A stretch of 64,000 nucleotides of DNA from Pelomicrobium sp036803785 (GCF_036803785.1 NZ_DAIRTR010000001.1:1-64000), one strand, 5' to 3'. Shown: positions 24,446 through 34,024, numbered from the stretch's first letter. A program made the numbers and translations. Notes: a model not told the origin generated them from the sequence alone.

Positions 24446-25273
24446 ATGAAGCCGGGGGATGCGCTGGAAATGGTCAGCGTAACTGATCCTGGCATGGTCC
24501 GTGCTCATAACGAGGACAGCGTCGGGATCCTGCCTGAGGAAGGGGTCGCGATCCTGGCAGACGGGATGGGGGGCTACAACGCGGGAGAGGTGGCGAGCGG
24601 GATCGTGGTGTCGCTCATGACGGCCGAGCTCAAGGAGGCGTTGGCCCAACAGGATCCGGCAGCCATTGATCCCATGAGCGGCAAGCTGATGGCGGAAACC
24701 ATGCTGAGGAGGGAGATCCGGCGAGCCAACGCCTCAGTCTATCAGGCAGCGCAAACCCTGCCCCAATATGCCGGAATGGGAACCACCCTGGTGGCGGCGC
24801 TCTTTTTCGATAACCGGGTGGCCATCGGCCACATCGGGGATTCGCGCACCTATCGGCTCAGGGGTGAGCAGCTGACGCAAATGACCCGGGATCATTCCCT
24901 GCTCCAGGAGCAGATCGACAGTGGCATGATCAGCCGGGAAGAAGCACGGCAGTCGATGCACAAAAACCTGGTTACCCGGGCGCTGGGAATTGATCCCGAG
25001 GTGGATGCGGAAATCCATGTCCACGATGTGCGGCCCGAGGATATTTACCTGTTGTGCTCGGACGGGTTGAACGACATGGTGGAGGACGAGGATATCCGGC
25101 TCACCTTGACCAGCCTGCGCTCCAACCTGCCTCTGGCAGCGCAACAACTTGTGCAGATGGCGAACGACAACGGTGGACGGGATAACGTTTCGGTCATCCT
25201 GGTGCGGGCGAGACATGGGTTTCCGGTGCGGCGGCACAGGCTCGCAAACCTGCTCTCAAAGCTCAAGAAATAA
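24446..25273 (+). CDS. PP2C-type Ser/Thr protein phosphatase
   Basis: The 275-residue phosphatase has the metal-binding PP2C motifs in order: RAHNEDSVG (about 27-35), ADGMGG (about 45), GDSRTYRLR (about 138), CSDGLND (about 207) and GGRDNVSVI (about 245). It removes phosphate from Ser/Thr and should oppose a Hanks-type kinase; the only one in the window is at 49465-50763. ATG 24446 gives the family start; an upstream GTG at 24422 is in frame. It opens a five-gene run with FHA, phosphodiesterase, ATPase and HD-GYP genes. Confidence 0.92.
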   Translation: MKPGDALEMVSVTDPGMVRAHNEDSVGILPEEGVAILADGMGGYNAGEVASGIVVSLMTAELKEALAQQDPAAIDPMSGKLMAETMLRREIRRANASVYQAAQTLPQYAGMGTTLVAALFFDNRVAIGHIGDSRTYRLRGEQLTQMTRDHSLLQEQIDSGMISREEARQSMHKNLVTRALGIDPEVDAEIHVHDVRPEDIYLLCSDGLNDMVEDEDIRLTLTSLRSNLPLAAQQLVQMANDNGGRDNVSVILVRARHGFPVRRHRLANLLSKLKK

Positions 25274-25291
25274 AGTCGGAAGGGCCTTCCT

Positions 25292-26017
25292 ATGGCGGCG
25301 AAACTGATACTCAGCATGGATGGGCTAGTGCTTAAGGAGTTCCCTCTGAACAAGGAGCGCATCACCATCGGCCGCAAATCAACCAACGACATTCACATCG
25401 ACAATCTCGCTGTCAGCGGGAACCACGCGGTAATCGTTACCATTCTGAACGACTCGTTCCTGGAAGACCTGAACAGTACTAACGGGACGATGGTTAACGG
25501 CAAGCAGATCCAGAAACACTTCCTGCAGCACGGGGACGTAATCGAGATCGGCAAGTACAAACTCAAGTACCTTAACGATCAGACCACTTTGCGGTCGCAG
25601 GGAGATTTCGAGAAAACCATGGTGCTCAAGCGTCCGCCGACTGCAAGCCAGCCAGAGCCCCGATTGGGGGGTGCCGAGCTCGCAACCCGATCAGCGTCCA
25701 TGTCCATGCCACCGTCGTTCCAGCCTGCTTCTGCCGGCACTAAAACGGTGCTACCGCCAGCTGCGATTCAGGTGTTGAGCGGGCCAGCTGCCGGGCGAGA
25801 ACTGGTGATCGCCAAGACGCTGACCACCCTAGGCAAGCCTGGTCTCCAGGTGGCGGTGATTGCCAAGCGGCCCCACGGTTATTTCCTGACTCACGTGGAG
25901 GGCGACCAGCATCCGGTAGTCAACGGCAAGACCATTGGGACTCATCCACGACAACTTCACGATCACGACATCATCGAGCTCGCTGGCGTAAAGCTGGAAT
26001 TCTTCTACAAGTCATGA
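25292..26017 (+). CDS. FHA-domain protein with C-terminal FHA-like half
   Basis: The 241-residue protein has an N-terminal forkhead-associated domain (about 20-90) with the phosphothreonine-binding set GRKSTNDIHID, SGNHA and LNSTNGTMVNG. A linker rich in Ser, Pro and Ala follows, then a second, weaker FHA-like half (about 155-240; GKPGLQVAVI, VNGKTIG). It would read phosphorylated partners of the kinase/phosphatase pair. The start lies 18 bases after the PP2C gene, with GGAAGG ahead of the ATG. Confidence 0.87.
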   Translation: MAAKLILSMDGLVLKEFPLNKERITIGRKSTNDIHIDNLAVSGNHAVIVTILNDSFLEDLNSTNGTMVNGKQIQKHFLQHGDVIEIGKYKLKYLNDQTTLRSQGDFEKTMVLKRPPTASQPEPRLGGAELATRSASMSMPPSFQPASAGTKTVLPPAAIQVLSGPAAGRELVIAKTLTTLGKPGLQVAVIAKRPHGYFLTHVEGDQHPVVNGKTIGTHPRQLHDHDIIELAGVKLEFFYKS

Positions 26018-26081
26018 GCGAACGGGCGATAGGATTGATGGACGTCGCAACCCTCATCATGTCCAAGGCGGACCAGGCAGA

Positions 26082-26852
26082 ATGAAACTGAGAGTTCTGG
26101 GCTGCAGCGGTGGGATAGGGGGGACGCTCCGGACGACATCCATGCTGCTCGACGATGATATCCTGATTGACGCGGGAACTGGGGTCGGAGACTTAAGCCT
26201 CGAGGAGCTCAAGAAAATCGACCATGTGTTCGTTACCCATTCCCATCTGGATCACGTGGCCTACATCCCCTTTCTGATAGATACCGTTGGATGGATGAGA
26301 AGCGAGCCCGTGACCGTACATGCAACGCACGCAACCCTGGAGATTCTCAAAGAACATTTGTTCAACTGGAAGATCTGGCCCGATTTCTCCTGCATTCCAG
26401 ACCCGGACATCCCGTACATGCGTTATGACTACCTCAAGGTGGGAGAAACCGTCGACCTAAACGGCAGAAAAATTACGCCACTACCAGCGCACCATGTGGT
26501 GCCAGCGGTCGGATTTCGGCTCGAGGGACAATCAGCAAGTCTCATTTTTTCCGGGGATACCACGACTAACGATGCGCTGTGGGAGTGGGTCAATCGAACC
26601 CGAAACCTACGCTATCTCATTATCGAGACTGCCTTTGGCGACGGGGAAAGAGATCTAGCGGTTGTCTCAAAACACTTGTGCCCGAGCCTCCTACGCGAAG
26701 AGCTGCAGAAGATAGAACTCGAGGCAAGACCAGAGATCTACATCACGCACCTTAAACCAGGTGAGTCGGATTCGATCTTGAAGGAAATCGAAATGGCGGT
26801 GGAAGGTTTTCGGGTAAAAAGGCTGGAAAGCAATCAGGTATTCGAATTTTAG
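26082..26852 (+). CDS. metallo-beta-lactamase-fold hydrolase, class-II-like cyclic-nucleotide phosphodiesterase
   Basis: The 256-residue protein has the metal motif THSHLDH (about residues 64-70), a later histidine (PAHHVV), FSGDT and ITHLKP, in the pattern of class II 3',5'-cyclic-nucleotide phosphodiesterases. The neighbours are second-messenger proteins (GAF, HD-GYP), and the window's kinase carries a cyclic-nucleotide-binding domain, so hydrolysis of a cyclic mononucleotide is a reasonable inference. Other MBL substrates cannot be excluded. ATG 26082 overlaps the TGA of a 15-codon open frame starting at 26038, which may aid coupling to the FHA gene. Confidence 0.75.
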   Translation: MKLRVLGCSGGIGGTLRTTSMLLDDDILIDAGTGVGDLSLEELKKIDHVFVTHSHLDHVAYIPFLIDTVGWMRSEPVTVHATHATLEILKEHLFNWKIWPDFSCIPDPDIPYMRYDYLKVGETVDLNGRKITPLPAHHVVPAVGFRLEGQSASLIFSGDTTTNDALWEWVNRTRNLRYLIIETAFGDGERDLAVVSKHLCPSLLREELQKIELEARPEIYITHLKPGESDSILKEIEMAVEGFRVKRLESNQVFEF

Positions 26853-26919
26853 TGCTTCGCGGCAGATCGGTTCGCCGAACACAAATGTGCTGCCTGAAAA
26901 GGCGGTGGGGGTAGATGCG

Positions 26920-29292
26920 ATGAGCACGATCCTGCAATCCCAGAATTCCCAGGAACAGTTAGGAGAAATCACCGCCAAGCTTGGCTTTACGCGCAACTTG
27001 CAAGCGGTTACAAACAAGATCCATGCCACCTATAACATCGACGAAATTATGTTCGAGGTGAGCAAGGACATTTGTGATTTGTTCGAGGCCGACCGGCTAA
27101 CGATTTATCTTCTGAGCGAAGACAAACAATCTATTGTTTCCAAGGTTAAAACGGGTCTTAATTCTTTCAAAGATCTCAAGCTTCCCATCTCCGAGCAGAG
27201 CGTCGCAGGCTACGTTGCCTTGAGCAAGAGGCTCGTCAACATTCGGGACGTGTACGACGAACAGGAACTGCGACGCTTGAGCCCTCATCTGCACTTTCTG
27301 CATGAGGTGGATCGGCGCACCGGCTATCGCACCCGACAGATGCTAGTGGCCCCCATTTTGGACGCTAACGATAACGAACTAATCGGGGTTGTCCAGCTCA
27401 TTAACACCCGTTCCGGCCAGCCGTTCTCGCAAGTAGCAGCCGAGGGCCTTACGGAGCTCGCTAAAACGCTGGCGATTGCTTTCCGGCAGCGGCAGAGCGC
27501 GCTCCAAGTCATCAAAACCAAGTACGATCAACTGATCGCGGACGGGATCATTTCCGCCCCAGAATACGACCTCGCCATGCGCTCGGCCCGGCGGAAGGGG
27601 CTTGACATTGAGGATGTGCTGATCGACGAGTTCCAGGTGAAGCTCCCTTCGCTGGGCAAGTCCTTGTCAGTGTTTTTCGGAGTTCCCTATGAGCCGTACA
27701 ACCCGGATCGGGTAAAGCCTTTCGACCTGCTCCGCAACTTGCGACGGGAGTACGTCGAAGAAAACGGTTGGCTACCCATTGAAGAGACCAAAGAGGGGCT
27801 AGTGATCCTCACCACCGACCCAGAACGGGTTCGCGCCTCTCGCATTGTCAACAATGTATTCCCCAAGCACCGCTTGGTTTACCGGGTCTGCACGCGGCGG
27901 GAATTCCGCAAGACGGTAGATTTGTTCTACGGGGAAGGCGACCTCGGGTCGATCGGCGACCTGCTTTCCAATCTGGACGAGGATTCGGCGGACGATTACG
28001 GGCTTTCGGCCGATGATATTTCCGCCGCAGCGGACAACGAGTTAGTAAGGCTTGTCAACAAGATTATCATCGATGCCTATAACATGGGGGCGTCGGATAT
28101 CCATATTGAACCTTATCCTGGGAAAGGGAAGACGGAAATCCGCTTCCGACGCGATGGTTCCCTCATGCCATACATCGAAGTTCCAGCGAGCTATCGTAAT
28201 GCCATCGTGACTCGAATCAAGATCATGTGCGATCTCGATATTTCCGAGAAGCGCAGGCCTCAGGACGGGAAAATAAAGTTTAAAAAGTTCGGGCCCCTGG
28301 ACATCGAGTTGCGCGTTGCCACGATTCCGACGGCAGGCGGCATGGAAGATGTAGTCATGCGCATCCTGGCTGCTGGAGAGCCGATTCCCTTGGACAAGCT
28401 GGGACTACTTGAGCACAATCGAAAGCGTCTCTTGGAATGCATCGAGAAGCCCTACGGCCTGTTCTTCGTCTGTGGCCCCACCGGTTCGGGCAAGACCACT
28501 ACGCTGCATTCTATCCTGAAACACCTGAACACCCCGGAGAATAAGATCTGGACTGCCGAGGACCCGGTAGAAATCACCCAGAAGGGCCTGCGCCAGGTAC
28601 AGATCAATCCCAAGGCAGGACTCACTTTCGCCACTGCCATGCGCTCCTTCCTGCGAGCCGACCCGGACATCATCATGGTGGGAGAGATGCGCGATAAGGA
28701 GACTACCAGCATCGGCATCGAGGCATCCCTCACGGGTCATCTCGTCTTTGCCACGTTGCATACCAACAGCGCGCCGGAATCTATTGTTCGCCTTCTCGAC
28801 ATGGGAATGGATCCGTTTAATTTCGCCGACGCGCTGCTCGGCATTCTGGCGCAGCGCTTGGCAAAGCGGTTGTGCACCCAATGCAAACGGCCCCGGGCTG
28901 CCGGCCAGGAAGACGTCAAGCGGCTGTTGAACGAGTATACGGAAGAGCTCAAAAACCTGGAGTGGTTCAAGAAAGACCCGGCAGCAGCAATGAAGGGTAT
29001 CTACGCCGAATGGACGCGCAAGTACGGGGACCAGAAGGGGCAGATTACTTTGTACGATCCTGTCGGCTGCGAGAACTGCGGGGGAACCGGCTACCGCGGG
29101 CGTGTGGGGTTGCACGAGTTGTTGGTGGGTACGGATGCAATCAAGCACCACATTCAAAGTCATTCCCGCGTGGCCGAGATGCTGGTCACGGCCCTGGACG
29201 AAGGCATGCGCACCCTGAAGCAAGACGGGATCGAGAAAGTCCTACAAGGAATTACCGACATGCACTCGGTACGGGCGGTGTGCATCAAGTAG
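26920..29292 (+). CDS. GAF-domain GspE/PilB-type secretion or pilus ATPase
   Basis: The 790-residue protein has an N-terminal GAF domain (about 20-190), then a GspE/MshE-type N-domain (about 200-340, a fold that binds c-di-GMP in MshE and some PilB proteins). The AAA motor follows, with the Walker A loop GPTGSGKTT near 519, the Asp box, Walker B region, HTNSAPES His box and the zinc tetracysteine (CTQC ... CENC) near the end. It should power pilus assembly or type II secretion. A GAF domain fused to this motor is not the standard PilB layout. It is followed five bases later by the HD-GYP gene. Confidence 0.88.
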   Translation: MSTILQSQNSQEQLGEITAKLGFTRNLQAVTNKIHATYNIDEIMFEVSKDICDLFEADRLTIYLLSEDKQSIVSKVKTGLNSFKDLKLPISEQSVAGYVALSKRLVNIRDVYDEQELRRLSPHLHFLHEVDRRTGYRTRQMLVAPILDANDNELIGVVQLINTRSGQPFSQVAAEGLTELAKTLAIAFRQRQSALQVIKTKYDQLIADGIISAPEYDLAMRSARRKGLDIEDVLIDEFQVKLPSLGKSLSVFFGVPYEPYNPDRVKPFDLLRNLRREYVEENGWLPIEETKEGLVILTTDPERVRASRIVNNVFPKHRLVYRVCTRREFRKTVDLFYGEGDLGSIGDLLSNLDEDSADDYGLSADDISAAADNELVRLVNKIIIDAYNMGASDIHIEPYPGKGKTEIRFRRDGSLMPYIEVPASYRNAIVTRIKIMCDLDISEKRRPQDGKIKFKKFGPLDIELRVATIPTAGGMEDVVMRILAAGEPIPLDKLGLLEHNRKRLLECIEKPYGLFFVCGPTGSGKTTTLHSILKHLNTPENKIWTAEDPVEITQKGLRQVQINPKAGLTFATAMRSFLRADPDIIMVGEMRDKETTSIGIEASLTGHLVFATLHTNSAPESIVRLLDMGMDPFNFADALLGILAQRLAKRLCTQCKRPRAAGQEDVKRLLNEYTEELKNLEWFKKDPAAAMKGIYAEWTRKYGDQKGQITLYDPVGCENCGGTGYRGRVGLHELLVGTDAIKHHIQSHSRVAEMLVTALDEGMRTLKQDGIEKVLQGITDMHSVRAVCIK

Positions 29293-29297
29293 CCGGC

Positions 29298-31124
29298 ATG
29301 AGCGGGTTTTCTGTTCATGATCTGCTGGTAAGGCTCGAAGAGCTAAACGCGGTCGGTGCTGCCCTCAGCAGAGAAAAGGACTTGAGCCGCCTACTGGAAG
29401 CAATTTTAAAGGCGGCAAAGCGTATTACCCATGCCGAAGCCGGCACCCTGTATCTGATGGAGGACGGGGAGCGCTTGCGCTTCGAGCTGGTGCAGAATGA
29501 CGCCCTAGGAATCGCCATGGGGGGCACGAGCGGCGTGCCCATTCCTTTTTATCCAGTACGACTCTACGACAGTGCCGGGCAACCCAATAACTCCATGGTG
29601 GTCGCCTTCGCCGCGCTGCGCGGTGAAACAGTGAACATCCCGGACGCCTATGCGGCAGAGGGTTTCGATTTTTCCGGCACCCGGAGTTTCGACGCGAAAA
29701 CCGGCTATCGCTCGAAGTCCTTTCTCGCGGTGCCAATGAAAAACCACGAGAAGCAGACCATTGGCGTTCTGCAGCTCATCAACGCCAAAGATCGCTCGAC
29801 TGGCGAAATTGTTCCCTTTTCCGATGCAGATCAACGTCTGGCCGAATCGCTGGCCTCCCAAGCTGCAATTGCGATTACAAACCGGCAGCTCATCGATCAG
29901 CTGGAAAAGCTGTTCGAATCGTTCATCAGTCTTATCAACGCAGCCATCGATGAGAAGTCCCCTTACACGGGGGGCCATTGCCAGCGCGTTCCGGTCTTGA
30001 CCATGATGCTCGCCGATGCAGTATGCAGAACCGATGCGGGTCCGTTTAAAGATTTCAAAATGACCGATGCCGATCGGTACGAACTCAAGATCGCGGGGCT
30101 CTTGCACGATTGTGGCAAGATCACGACCCCCGTACATATCGTCGATAAGGCCACCAAGCTGCAAACGATCTTCGACCGCATCCATTTGATCGACACCCGG
30201 TTCGAGGTGCTCAAGCGAGATGCAGAAATCGCTATGCTTCGCCAGCTCCTGGCCCTGGGCGCGACCTCTCTCCCCCGTTCTTCGCCAAAACTGATGAGGT
30301 ACGCCTCGCTGCACCACGGCAGCGACAGGCCGGAGGAATCGGCGCATTTCGCCGCGCTCAACACACCCTATGAATCTGTTGGATATGCTTCGGCGCCCTA
30401 TCCGAGTGTTACCGGCTTGAAGTTGGGGAATGCCCCTCCGGCGAAAGCGCGTGCATCCCTCGAACGGGATTACCGGGAACGGCTGACCCAAATCGAGGCG
30501 GATCGGAACTTTCTGAGGAAGTGCAACCTTGGGGTCGAAGCCATGCGGCCCGAGGATCAGGCGCGAGTGCATCAGATAGCATCACGGTACAGGTGGATCG
30601 ATGCGACCGGCAAAGAAACACCATTTCTCACCGACGACGAGATCGAAAATCTCACCGTCGAAAAGGGGACTCTCACCACCAAGGAGCGGGAGATCATTAA
30701 CCATCACATCGTGGTCACCATCCGCATGCTGGAATCCTTGCCTTGGCCTGCCCACTTAAAGAACGTCCCAGAATATGCGGGCGGACATCACGAGCGGGTG
30801 GATGGCAAGGGATACCCGCGGGGGCTCACTAAGGATCAGATGTCGGTTCAGGCCCGGATGATGGCGATTGCCGACATCTTCGAAGCGTTGACGGCGGCGG
30901 ACCGGCCCTACAAGCGGGGCAAGACTTTGAGCGAAGCCCTTTCCATCCTAGGCCGACTCGCCTTAAATGGCCACATCGACCCAGATCTGTTTCAGGTCTT
31001 CGTACGGGAAAAAGTCTATCTGCGTTATGCCCGGGAATTCCTGGAGCCTGAACAGATCGACACGGTGGATGAGGCGAGCATTCCTGGCTACGATCCGCAT
31101 GCCTTCGCGGCTGATAGAAAGTGA
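29298..31124 (+). CDS. GAF-HD-GYP cyclic-di-GMP phosphodiesterase-like protein
   Basis: The 608-residue protein has an N-terminal GAF domain (about 15-200) similar in layout to that of the preceding ATPase and a C-terminal HD-GYP domain. The metal box HDCGK is at 270-274 and HHERVDGKGYP at 497-507, so key residues are present. The two boxes lie about 227 residues apart, much farther than in compact HD-GYP proteins, implying an inserted subdomain. It should degrade c-di-GMP. The ATG at 29298 follows the ATPase stop by five bases, so the pair is translationally linked; longer upstream frames only overlap the ATPase. Confidence 0.87.
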   Translation: MSGFSVHDLLVRLEELNAVGAALSREKDLSRLLEAILKAAKRITHAEAGTLYLMEDGERLRFELVQNDALGIAMGGTSGVPIPFYPVRLYDSAGQPNNSMVVAFAALRGETVNIPDAYAAEGFDFSGTRSFDAKTGYRSKSFLAVPMKNHEKQTIGVLQLINAKDRSTGEIVPFSDADQRLAESLASQAAIAITNRQLIDQLEKLFESFISLINAAIDEKSPYTGGHCQRVPVLTMMLADAVCRTDAGPFKDFKMTDADRYELKIAGLLHDCGKITTPVHIVDKATKLQTIFDRIHLIDTRFEVLKRDAEIAMLRQLLALGATSLPRSSPKLMRYASLHHGSDRPEESAHFAALNTPYESVGYASAPYPSVTGLKLGNAPPAKARASLERDYRERLTQIEADRNFLRKCNLGVEAMRPEDQARVHQIASRYRWIDATGKETPFLTDDEIENLTVEKGTLTTKEREIINHHIVVTIRMLESLPWPAHLKNVPEYAGGHHERVDGKGYPRGLTKDQMSVQARMMAIADIFEALTAADRPYKRGKTLSEALSILGRLALNGHIDPDLFQVFVREKVYLRYAREFLEPEQIDTVDEASIPGYDPHAFAADRK

Positions 31125-31441
31125 CGAAGAGCGTCAGTTTTTGCCTGTCCGCGGGGGTCCACCAAAGCCATGGGCCCCTTTCTGTTGTTCAGCCGGCCAC
31201 CCCAGACCTTGCTCAGCCGGCCCAAGAAGAACCTTGGGCTCCAATGGATCTCCTCCAGCCCCCATTTTCTTGAGAGGAAAGCGCGCAACTGCGCCAGGAG
31301 GGCAGCGCTCGAGTGCTCCTCGGCACGATGTTGTAAAAAAAGATAAACCCGGAAGATTCCTGAGCGGCTTGGCATGCACCTTGCTCAACCCCAGGCTGGG
31401 AGTGTGTCCCTTGGGTCTTTTTCGGTGAAAAGGAGCGTTTT
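31125..31441. other. 317-bp intergenic region before the first pilin gene
   Basis: The only clear element is the sigma-54 promoter at 31370-31385, preceded by an A-rich stretch. No gene was found; open frames here on either strand have no recognisable product. The region upstream of the promoter is where an activator such as PilR would bind, but I cannot point to a site. Confidence 0.6.
31370..31385 (+). promoter_or_regulatory. sigma-54 promoter of the first pilin gene
   Basis: TGGCATGCACCTTGCT fits the RpoN consensus with GG and GC correctly spaced. The predicted start is near 31396, 46 bases before the pilin ATG. Major pilins are classically RpoN/PilSR-controlled. Confidence 0.85.
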
Positions 31442-31879
31442 ATGAAACAGTTGCAAAAAGGTTTCACGTTGATCGAGCTGATGATCGTGGTAGCGATCAT
31501 CGGCATTCTGGCCGCTATCGCGATCCCCGCCTACCAGGACTATACGGCCCGGGCGCAGATGTCCGAAGCGGTGGAGCTCCTGGCGGGCGGCAAGACGCCG
31601 CTTGCTGAGTGGTACGCCGACAAGGGCACGTGGCCTGCTAATCCGGCCTCCGTCATGAACACCCTTTCCGGGAAATACGTGGCAGCGATTGCTTATAGCG
31701 GCACGCCTTCTGGCTCGACCCTTGCGTTGCAAGCGACAATGCGAGCGAGCGGGGTAAATTCAGCAATTCAAAGCAAGACCGTTGTATTGGAAACGGCGGA
31801 CGGCGGTAGGACCTGGACTTGCAAGAGTGATGGTACTGCACCGGTTGATGCCAAGTACCTGCCCGCTTCGTGCCGGTAA
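31442..31879 (+). CDS. type IV pilin (PilA-like)
   Basis: The 145-residue prepilin has a six-residue leader ending in glycine (MKQLQKG), then F1 and E5 of the mature protein (FTLIELMIVVAIIGILAA), the standard prepilin peptidase and assembly signature. The long hydrophobic helix and a C-terminal cysteine pair (WTCKS ... PASCR) that would form the D-loop are present. It is likely the major subunit of a type IV pilus. It has its own sigma-54 promoter and terminator, and the next gene encodes a GT-C-like membrane protein, a usual neighbour of glycosylated pilins. Confidence 0.94.
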   Translation: MKQLQKGFTLIELMIVVAIIGILAAIAIPAYQDYTARAQMSEAVELLAGGKTPLAEWYADKGTWPANPASVMNTLSGKYVAAIAYSGTPSGSTLALQATMRASGVNSAIQSKTVVLETADGGRTWTCKSDGTAPVDAKYLPASCR

Positions 31880-31893
31880 TTATCTTCGATCAC

Positions 31894-31932
31894 AACAGCC
31901 TGCCCGAGAAATCGTGCAGGCTGTTCTTTTTT
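31894..31932 (+). terminator. rho-independent terminator after the first pilin
   Basis: AACAGCCTGC and GCAGGCTGTT form a ten-pair stem followed by CTTTTTTT. This would uncouple the pilin from the glycan genes. Confidence 0.93.
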
Positions 31933-32009
31933 TGCAGAGATGTTTTTTCAAATTGATGGTCAGCTGTCGTCCTCGAAAGTGTTGATGGCGATCATAAATC
32001 CTTCTGGCG

Positions 32010-33980
32010 ATGATAACTGACTCATTTGGTTCGGCTTGCCCTGCGGCGTGTACCGCGTTTAAGCGGGAAGAGCTTCTTCGGACCGAGCTAATCCCAGGAG
32101 CAATTTTTTGGGTTCTTGTTCTTCTTACCGCGCTCCTCTATTGGCCGGGGCTGAAAGGAGATTTTCTCCTTGACGACTTTCAGAACCTGCGCTTTCTGGG
32201 GCAACTTTCCTCTCGGTCGTCCACTGAGTGGCTGCTTCCTGTTCTATCTGGCATTAGCAGTGAGGCCGGACGACCACTGTCCCTTGCCAGTTTCGCACTT
32301 CAGCACGCCGACTGGCCTCGTAATGTCGCTGCATTCAAGTATGTCAACGTACTGCTCCACCTGTTGAACGGGTGCCTCCTGTTCTGGCTCTGGCTGAAGC
32401 TCGGCCGCTTGACAGGCATCCCCGGGCGGCGGAATCTCCTCATTGGCCTCATCGCAGTGAGCATCTGGCTGCTGCACCCATTGCTGGTTTCCACGACCCT
32501 GTACGTCGTTCAGCGCATGACCCAGTTGTCGGCCTTGTTCACGCTGGTCGGGCTTCTTTTTTATCTCCACGGGCGTGAATATCAGCAAGCGGGGAGACTG
32601 CGCTCCGGCTACTTGTGGATTTCCCTAGGAGTCGGTCTGTTCGGTCTGCTGGCGACGCTGAGCAAAGAAAACGGAATCTTAATCTGCCTGCTGGCGCTTT
32701 CCATGGAAGCTACTCTGCTGCGGGGCTTTCCATCTCCGTCCGGCTGGCGGGCATGGAAGCTCATTTTCCTATACGGGCCGGTCGCCTTGCTTGCCTTGGT
32801 GGTAATCTGGCGCTTCGACACGATGGTACTGGGGCCTTATGCCATCCGGGATTTCACGCTCATCGAACGACTGATGACCCAGGCGAGGGTGTTGGTGGAA
32901 TACCTGGGCTTGACCGTGGCGCCCGTCCCGAGCGCGCTGGGGCTATACCACGATGACTATGCTCCCTCTCGAGGACTGCTTGCCCCCGTCACCACGCTGG
33001 GGTCCGTTTTCCTGATCGTGGGTCTCGTTGTCCTCGCCTTTGCTACCAGACGCCGCGCACCGGTCTTTTCGTTTGGTCTGCTCTGGTTTTTTATTGGCCA
33101 TTTGCTGGAATCCACGATATTCCCGCTGGAGCTTTACTTTGAGCACCGGAATTACCTGCCCATGGCTGGGCCTGTTTTCGCCTTGAGTTTTTACGGGGTC
33201 GATTTGGTGGAAAGAATCAAGTCCATACCGGTGAAACGGGCACTGCGGTTTTTCCCCGTTTTGTATCTCTCGATCCTCGCTGCCATCACATTCAATGAGG
33301 CTCGGCTGTGGGGAGATCCGGTGAGGCAGGCGTATACCTGGGCCAAGGAAAAGCCATATTCTATCCGAGCCCAGGAACGTCTGGCGGGCATCTGGCAAGC
33401 TTTAAAAGAGTATCAGAAAGCAGCGGCAATATATCGAGAAATGGGAAAGAAATTTCCTAGAGACGTTGGGAGTTATGTTGCCTGGTTAAGTGTTGGCTGT
33501 TACGACGGTTCAATAGAGTTACCAAACCAGCAAACTCTCCTACAGAATCTTAAAAATGCCCGTTTTTCAAATGCTCCCGTGGCGTCCCTGGATGTGATCG
33601 TAACGGCAAAGGAAAAAGGGGAATGCATCCGGATCAGCGACGCGCACGTCCTGGAGCTCATTGACGCGCTGGTGCAGAATCCAAAGTATGCAGCACACCT
33701 AGATAATCTGAGTTTATTGGCGGGCCGGCTATATGCAAACATGGGGTATCTAGACAATGCTATCAAGGCTCTAGATAGAGCATATATGAAGAGTCCCCGT
33801 GTCGATATAGCATTCTTTCAGGCAGATTTGCTTGCGAGCGCCGGGTTATACGATGACGCTTTGCGCTACGTTGAAAAGGCGCGGCAAGCGGTAAGTGCGT
33901 TTCCCATCAAGCGAGATTTGCAGTTGGCGAATATTGCCGCCCTAGAGCGCGCAATTCTACGGGACAAAGGGGCTCTGTAG
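32010..33980 (+). CDS. multi-pass GT-C-like membrane protein with C-terminal TPR repeats
   Basis: The 656-residue protein has about ten membrane segments in residues 30-430 and a periplasmic first-loop motif with acidic pair (LDDFQNL), then GRPLSLASF and FEHRNYLPMAGP. These are features of TMTC/TfpB-like GT-C transferases. The last 200 residues contain TPR-like helices (YQKAAAIYREMGKKFP, YLDNAIKALDRAYMKSP). Placement right after a pilin gene suggests it glycosylates the pilin from a lipid-linked donor; that is inference. Its 3' half is visibly more A/T-rich than the flanking metabolic genes. Confidence 0.72.
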   Translation: MITDSFGSACPAACTAFKREELLRTELIPGAIFWVLVLLTALLYWPGLKGDFLLDDFQNLRFLGQLSSRSSTEWLLPVLSGISSEAGRPLSLASFALQHADWPRNVAAFKYVNVLLHLLNGCLLFWLWLKLGRLTGIPGRRNLLIGLIAVSIWLLHPLLVSTTLYVVQRMTQLSALFTLVGLLFYLHGREYQQAGRLRSGYLWISLGVGLFGLLATLSKENGILICLLALSMEATLLRGFPSPSGWRAWKLIFLYGPVALLALVVIWRFDTMVLGPYAIRDFTLIERLMTQARVLVEYLGLTVAPVPSALGLYHDDYAPSRGLLAPVTTLGSVFLIVGLVVLAFATRRRAPVFSFGLLWFFIGHLLESTIFPLELYFEHRNYLPMAGPVFALSFYGVDLVERIKSIPVKRALRFFPVLYLSILAAITFNEARLWGDPVRQAYTWAKEKPYSIRAQERLAGIWQALKEYQKAAAIYREMGKKFPRDVGSYVAWLSVGCYDGSIELPNQQTLLQNLKNARFSNAPVASLDVIVTAKEKGECIRISDAHVLELIDALVQNPKYAAHLDNLSLLAGRLYANMGYLDNAIKALDRAYMKSPRVDIAFFQADLLASAGLYDDALRYVEKARQAVSAFPIKRDLQLANIAALERAILRDKGAL

Positions 33981-34024
33981 GCGGCATAATTTTGGGTGGC
34001 CATAGAGAAACGAGAAGTGCACAC

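Noticed and set aside
26038..26085. 15-codon open frame before the phosphodiesterase gene
   Set aside because: It overlaps the next ATG and may aid coupling, but nothing supports a functional peptide.
28872..29297. Upstream extension of the HD-GYP frame into the ATPase gene
   Set aside because: The extension lacks similarity to anything, overlaps the ATPase zinc region in another frame, and ATG 29298 gives a normal start.
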